From Dehalococcoidales bacterium (lineage in GTDB: Bacteria > Chloroflexota > Dehalococcoidia > Dehalococcoidales > RBG-16-60-22): DNA of 7,146 bases. The translations under genes were made by a program, and so were the position numbers. This document shows, in pieces, positions 5,892 to 7,146 of this stretch (the stretch's first letter is position 1; every line of letters begins with the position of its first letter). The notes under the pieces are model-generated. The model did not search any database, was not told the origin of the DNA, and was given only the letters and a program-made list of their open reading frames with translations. The stretch is taken from NCBI GenBank assembly GCA_016783105.1, contig JADHXF010000073.1, forward strand, positions 1 through 7,146, given 5' to 3'.

Positions 5892-5920
5892 TTAGCTTAT
5901 ACAATAAGGTCGTAAGCTAA
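5892..5920. promoter_or_regulatory. Perfect 8-bp inverted repeat in the leader of the formate dehydrogenase operon
   Basis: TTAGCTTA (5892-5899) and TAAGCTAA (5913-5920) are perfect reverse complements with a 13-base spacer, and G-U pairs could extend the stem on both sides. The dyad overlaps a TATACAAT -10-like element (5898-5905) and ends 14 bases before the Shine-Dalgarno. It could be a regulator-binding site or a leader hairpin. It does not match the FNR consensus TTGAT-N4-ATCAA. Confidence 0.45.
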
Positions 5921-5934
5921 TAATGGAAATAAGA

Positions 5935-5945
5935 AAAGGAGGTGA
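5935..5945 (+). promoter_or_regulatory. Near-perfect Shine-Dalgarno of the small membrane protein
   Basis: AAAGGAGGTGA matches the 16S rRNA 3' end almost fully and lies five bases before the ATG at 5951. It is the strongest ribosome binding site in the window and shows that this very short frame is really translated. Confidence 0.85.
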
Positions 5946-5950
5946 CTGAG

Positions 5951-6121
5951 ATGGAATGGCAAATTATCGTAGCACTGGTGATTGCAATACCCATCATCCT
6001 TTTCCCGGTGGCGTTCGTCTGGTTCCTGAACATCGGTGGTATCTATGCCTCCGTCAAGGAAGCCCGGGCAAGGCGAGTTGCTCATGCGAAGGGAACGAAG
6101 GCGGCATTAGAGGCTAAGTAG
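5951..6121 (+). CDS. Small single-pass membrane protein upstream of formate dehydrogenase (56 aa)
   Basis: The frame runs ATG to TAG and gives 56 residues: MEWQIIVALVIAIPIILFPV, then AFVWFLNIGGIYASVKEARA, then a basic tail ending KGTKAALEAK. Residues about 5-33 are strongly hydrophobic, with two prolines, enough for one membrane span. Residues 36-56 are basic and presumably cytoplasmic by the positive-inside rule. A near-perfect Shine-Dalgarno precedes it, and there is no signal cleavage motif. I cannot name a family. It lies 130 bases before the fdhA start on the same strand, so it may be a small membrane subunit, anchor or assembly factor of the formate dehydrogenase complex; that role is inferred from position only. 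Protein reality is well supported; function is unknown. Confidence 0.8.
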   Translation: MEWQIIVALVIAIPIILFPVAFVWFLNIGGIYASVKEARARRVAHAKGTKAALEAK

Positions 6122-6186
6122 TATATTGCTGTGGACAGATGAGAACATACCAACCGGTGAAAGAAGAGTGGGTTGATAGTAGAGAA

Positions 6187-6216
6187 CAAAATCTCTTAAT
6201 TGCCCCCCCTTTTTTA
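6187..6216 (+). other. Weak hairpin plus C7T6 tract between the small gene and fdhA
   Basis: Near 6181-6195, AGAGA and TCTCT can pair around ACAAAA. A run of seven C and six T follows at 6203-6216. This could be a weak attenuator or only a low-complexity tract; the stem is too short for a confident terminator call. Confidence 0.25.
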
Positions 6217-6234
6217 TGCGACAAATATAGGTGC

Positions 6235-6244
6235 AAAGGAGGAG
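6235..6244 (+). promoter_or_regulatory. Shine-Dalgarno that sets the fdhA start
   Basis: AAAGGAGGAG lies seven bases before the GTG at 6252 and overlaps the alternative in-frame GTG at 6231. The strong site therefore selects 6252, which also places the twin-arginine motif at the usual distance from the N-terminus. Confidence 0.8.
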
Positions 6245-6251
6245 ACGCTTT

Positions 6252-7146
6252 GTGGAACTAAACCGTAGAGATTTTCTGAAGCTATCGGGAACAGGTTTCA
6301 GTGCCGCCGTAGCTCTCGCTTTCCTCCCTGACGGAACTGTGATGGCTGCCCCCAGAGAGTTTCCGTTAAAAAAGAAGGTCAAAGAGACGACTACCATCTG
6401 CTGTTACTGCGGTGTTGGCTGTGGAGCCATTGTAGCTGCCTACGGGGATGGAATCATCAAAATAGAGGGAGACCCTGACCACCCCATCAATGAGGGCGCG
6501 CTGTGCAGCAAGGGACTGGCTATGTCTCAGATACACCAGGTAAATGGCAAGCCTAACCAGTACCGGCTTACCAGGCCCCTGTATCGGGCTCCAAACGCAA
6601 CCGACTGGGAAGAGAAATCATGGGGCTGGATGATAGAGACAATCGCCAGGAGAGTTAAGGCCACCCGCGATAAATATTGGACTGGTAGAGCCAGCCGGAC
6701 GGATGCTATCGCCAGTCTCGGTGGTGGCGAGCTGGATAATGAAGAGTGCTATCTGCTGTCCAAGATGAACCGTGCTCTCGGTGTGGTGTATTTAGAGCAC
6801 TGCGCCCGTATATGACACTCCGCCACTGTCGCCGGTCTGGCGGAAAGTTTCGGCAGAGGCGCTATGACCAATCACTGGATTGACATCAGAAACGCCGACT
6901 GCATCATGATTATTGGCTCCAACGCCGCGGAAAATCACCCCGTATCTTTCAAATGGGTTACCAGGGCTATGGAGAGGGGAGCCAGGCTTATCCATGTTGA
7001 CCCGCGCTTCACCCGCACCTCTTCCAGGGCCGATATCTATGCGCCGCTAAGGTCGGGGACGGACATCGCCTTTATCGGCGGAATGATAAACTACATACTC
7101 AACGACATGGAGCAAAATCCCGAAAATTACAATATGGAATACATCA
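6252..7146 (+). CDS. fdhA: Formate dehydrogenase catalytic (alpha) subunit, selenocysteine-containing, Tat-exported; 3' end outside window
   Basis: Reading from GTG 6252 through the in-frame TGA at 6813-6815 gives 298 residues without another stop. The N-terminus ELNRRDFLKLSGTGFSAAVA is a twin-arginine signal (R5, R6), so the enzyme should face the outside of the membrane. Cysteines C50, C53, C57 and C85 form the C-x2-C-x3-C-x27-C [4Fe-4S] site of molybdopterin oxidoreductases. The TGA is codon 188, where E. coli FdnG has Sec196, and is followed by HSATVAGLAESFGRGAMTNH, the family's hallmark block. Further on come GSNAAENHP, HVDPRFTRTSSRAD and APLRSGTDIAF, all typical of FdnG/FdoG. It oxidises formate to CO2 at a Mo- or W-bis-pterin centre, passing electrons to iron-sulphur and membrane subunits expected downstream. 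It should not be split or called a pseudogene at the TGA. A close paralogue with another substrate is possible but less likely. Confidence 0.92.
6813..6815 (+). other. Selenocysteine-encoding in-frame TGA (codon 188 of fdhA)
   Basis: The TGA is preceded by a segment ending EHCARI and followed by HSATVAGLAESFGRGAM, so it falls between ARI/ARV and H-S/G-x-TVA, exactly the Sec (or Cys) position of formate dehydrogenases. The frame stays open for 110 codons afterwards with full family conservation. Confidence 0.9.
6816..6848 (+). promoter_or_regulatory. Bacterial SECIS element for selenocysteine insertion
   Basis: Immediately 3' of the TGA, CGCC (6830-6833) and GGCG (6839-6842) enclose the loop GGTCT (6834-6838). 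ACT (6825-6827) can pair with AGT (6846-6848) below an internal loop. The loop starts 18 bases after the TGA. From memory, the E. coli fdhF SECIS has the same GGUCU apical loop at the same 18-base spacing. This is the expected SelB-binding minihelix. Confidence 0.8.

Larger units (their letters stand above)
5472..5950. other. Gene-free divergent spacer, AT-rich, with inverted repeats and poly-C tracts
   Basis: I find no credible coding region on either strand in this stretch of about 480 bases; only a few very short ATG-led frames occur. It must hold the control regions for the minus-strand surface-protein operon and the plus-strand formate dehydrogenase operon. Visible structure: a near-perfect ten-base inverted repeat at 5615-5651, a six-C tract at 5592-5597, a nine-C tract at 5737-5745, two copies of TATACAAT (5842-5849 and 5898-5905) usable as -10 elements, and an eight-base perfect inverted repeat at 5892-5920. 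No convincing -35 box pairs with either TATACAAT. Confidence 0.6.

Noticed and set aside
6139..6261. 40-residue open frame (begins MRTYQPVKEEW) between the small membrane gene and fdhA
   Set aside because: It has no Shine-Dalgarno, overlaps the fdhA start out of frame, and reads through the C7T6 tract. It most likely arises by chance.
6231..6815. Formate dehydrogenase as a truncated protein or pseudogene ending at the TGA
   Set aside because: The frame continues with full family conservation, the TGA is at the selenocysteine position, and a SECIS-like hairpin follows. Recoding explains the stop better.
1..7146. CRISPR array, tRNA, rRNA, insertion sequence or integrase
   Set aside because: No regularly spaced direct repeats, cloverleaf-like segments, rRNA-like blocks, transposase motifs or terminal inverted repeats were seen.

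Overview
The window looks like a mid-GC bacterial chromosome segment from an anaerobe. A Chloroflexota lineage close to Dehalococcoidia would fit the gene families and the style of the surface proteins, but that placement is inference; no ribosomal or other marker gene is present. Seven genes are supported, two of them cut by the window edges.

Left part (1-2310): the start of an arginine-biosynthesis gene (argJ, minus strand) diverges from a three-gene plus-strand operon. The operon encodes a fumarylacetoacetate hydrolase-family enzyme, a stand-alone pyruvate-kinase C-terminal-domain protein (COG1751 type) and a PPC/DUF296 protein. A strong GC-rich hairpin ends it. The argJ/FAH divergent spacer is only 94 bp. 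It carries a sigma70-like promoter on each strand, and both -10 boxes sit so close to the start codons that the transcripts would be leaderless.

Middle (2469-5471, minus strand): two genes for large, secreted or membrane-anchored, Thr/Ser/Asp-rich beta-type surface proteins, the longer one first. They are paralogues built from the same modules in a different order, with matching N-terminal segments and matching C-terminal tails. They are probably cell-envelope or extracellular proteins; no enzymatic function is visible.

Right part (5472-7146): a gene-free, AT-rich divergent spacer of about 480 bp with several inverted repeats and a nine-C tract. It is followed by a 56-residue single-pass membrane protein with a near-perfect Shine-Dalgarno, then the 5' part of a Tat-exported, molybdopterin-dependent formate dehydrogenase catalytic subunit. 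That frame is interrupted by one in-frame TGA exactly where this family carries selenocysteine. Downstream of the TGA is a hairpin with a GGUCU loop at the spacing of the E. coli fdhF SECIS. The gene should therefore be read through as a selenoprotein, not annotated as truncated.

The most notable points are the selenocysteine/SECIS site, the tiny membrane protein linked to formate dehydrogenase, the module-shuffled surface-protein pair, and the apparent leaderless first genes of transcription units alongside Shine-Dalgarno-led genes inside operons. I see no tRNA, rRNA, CRISPR array, insertion sequence or integrase.
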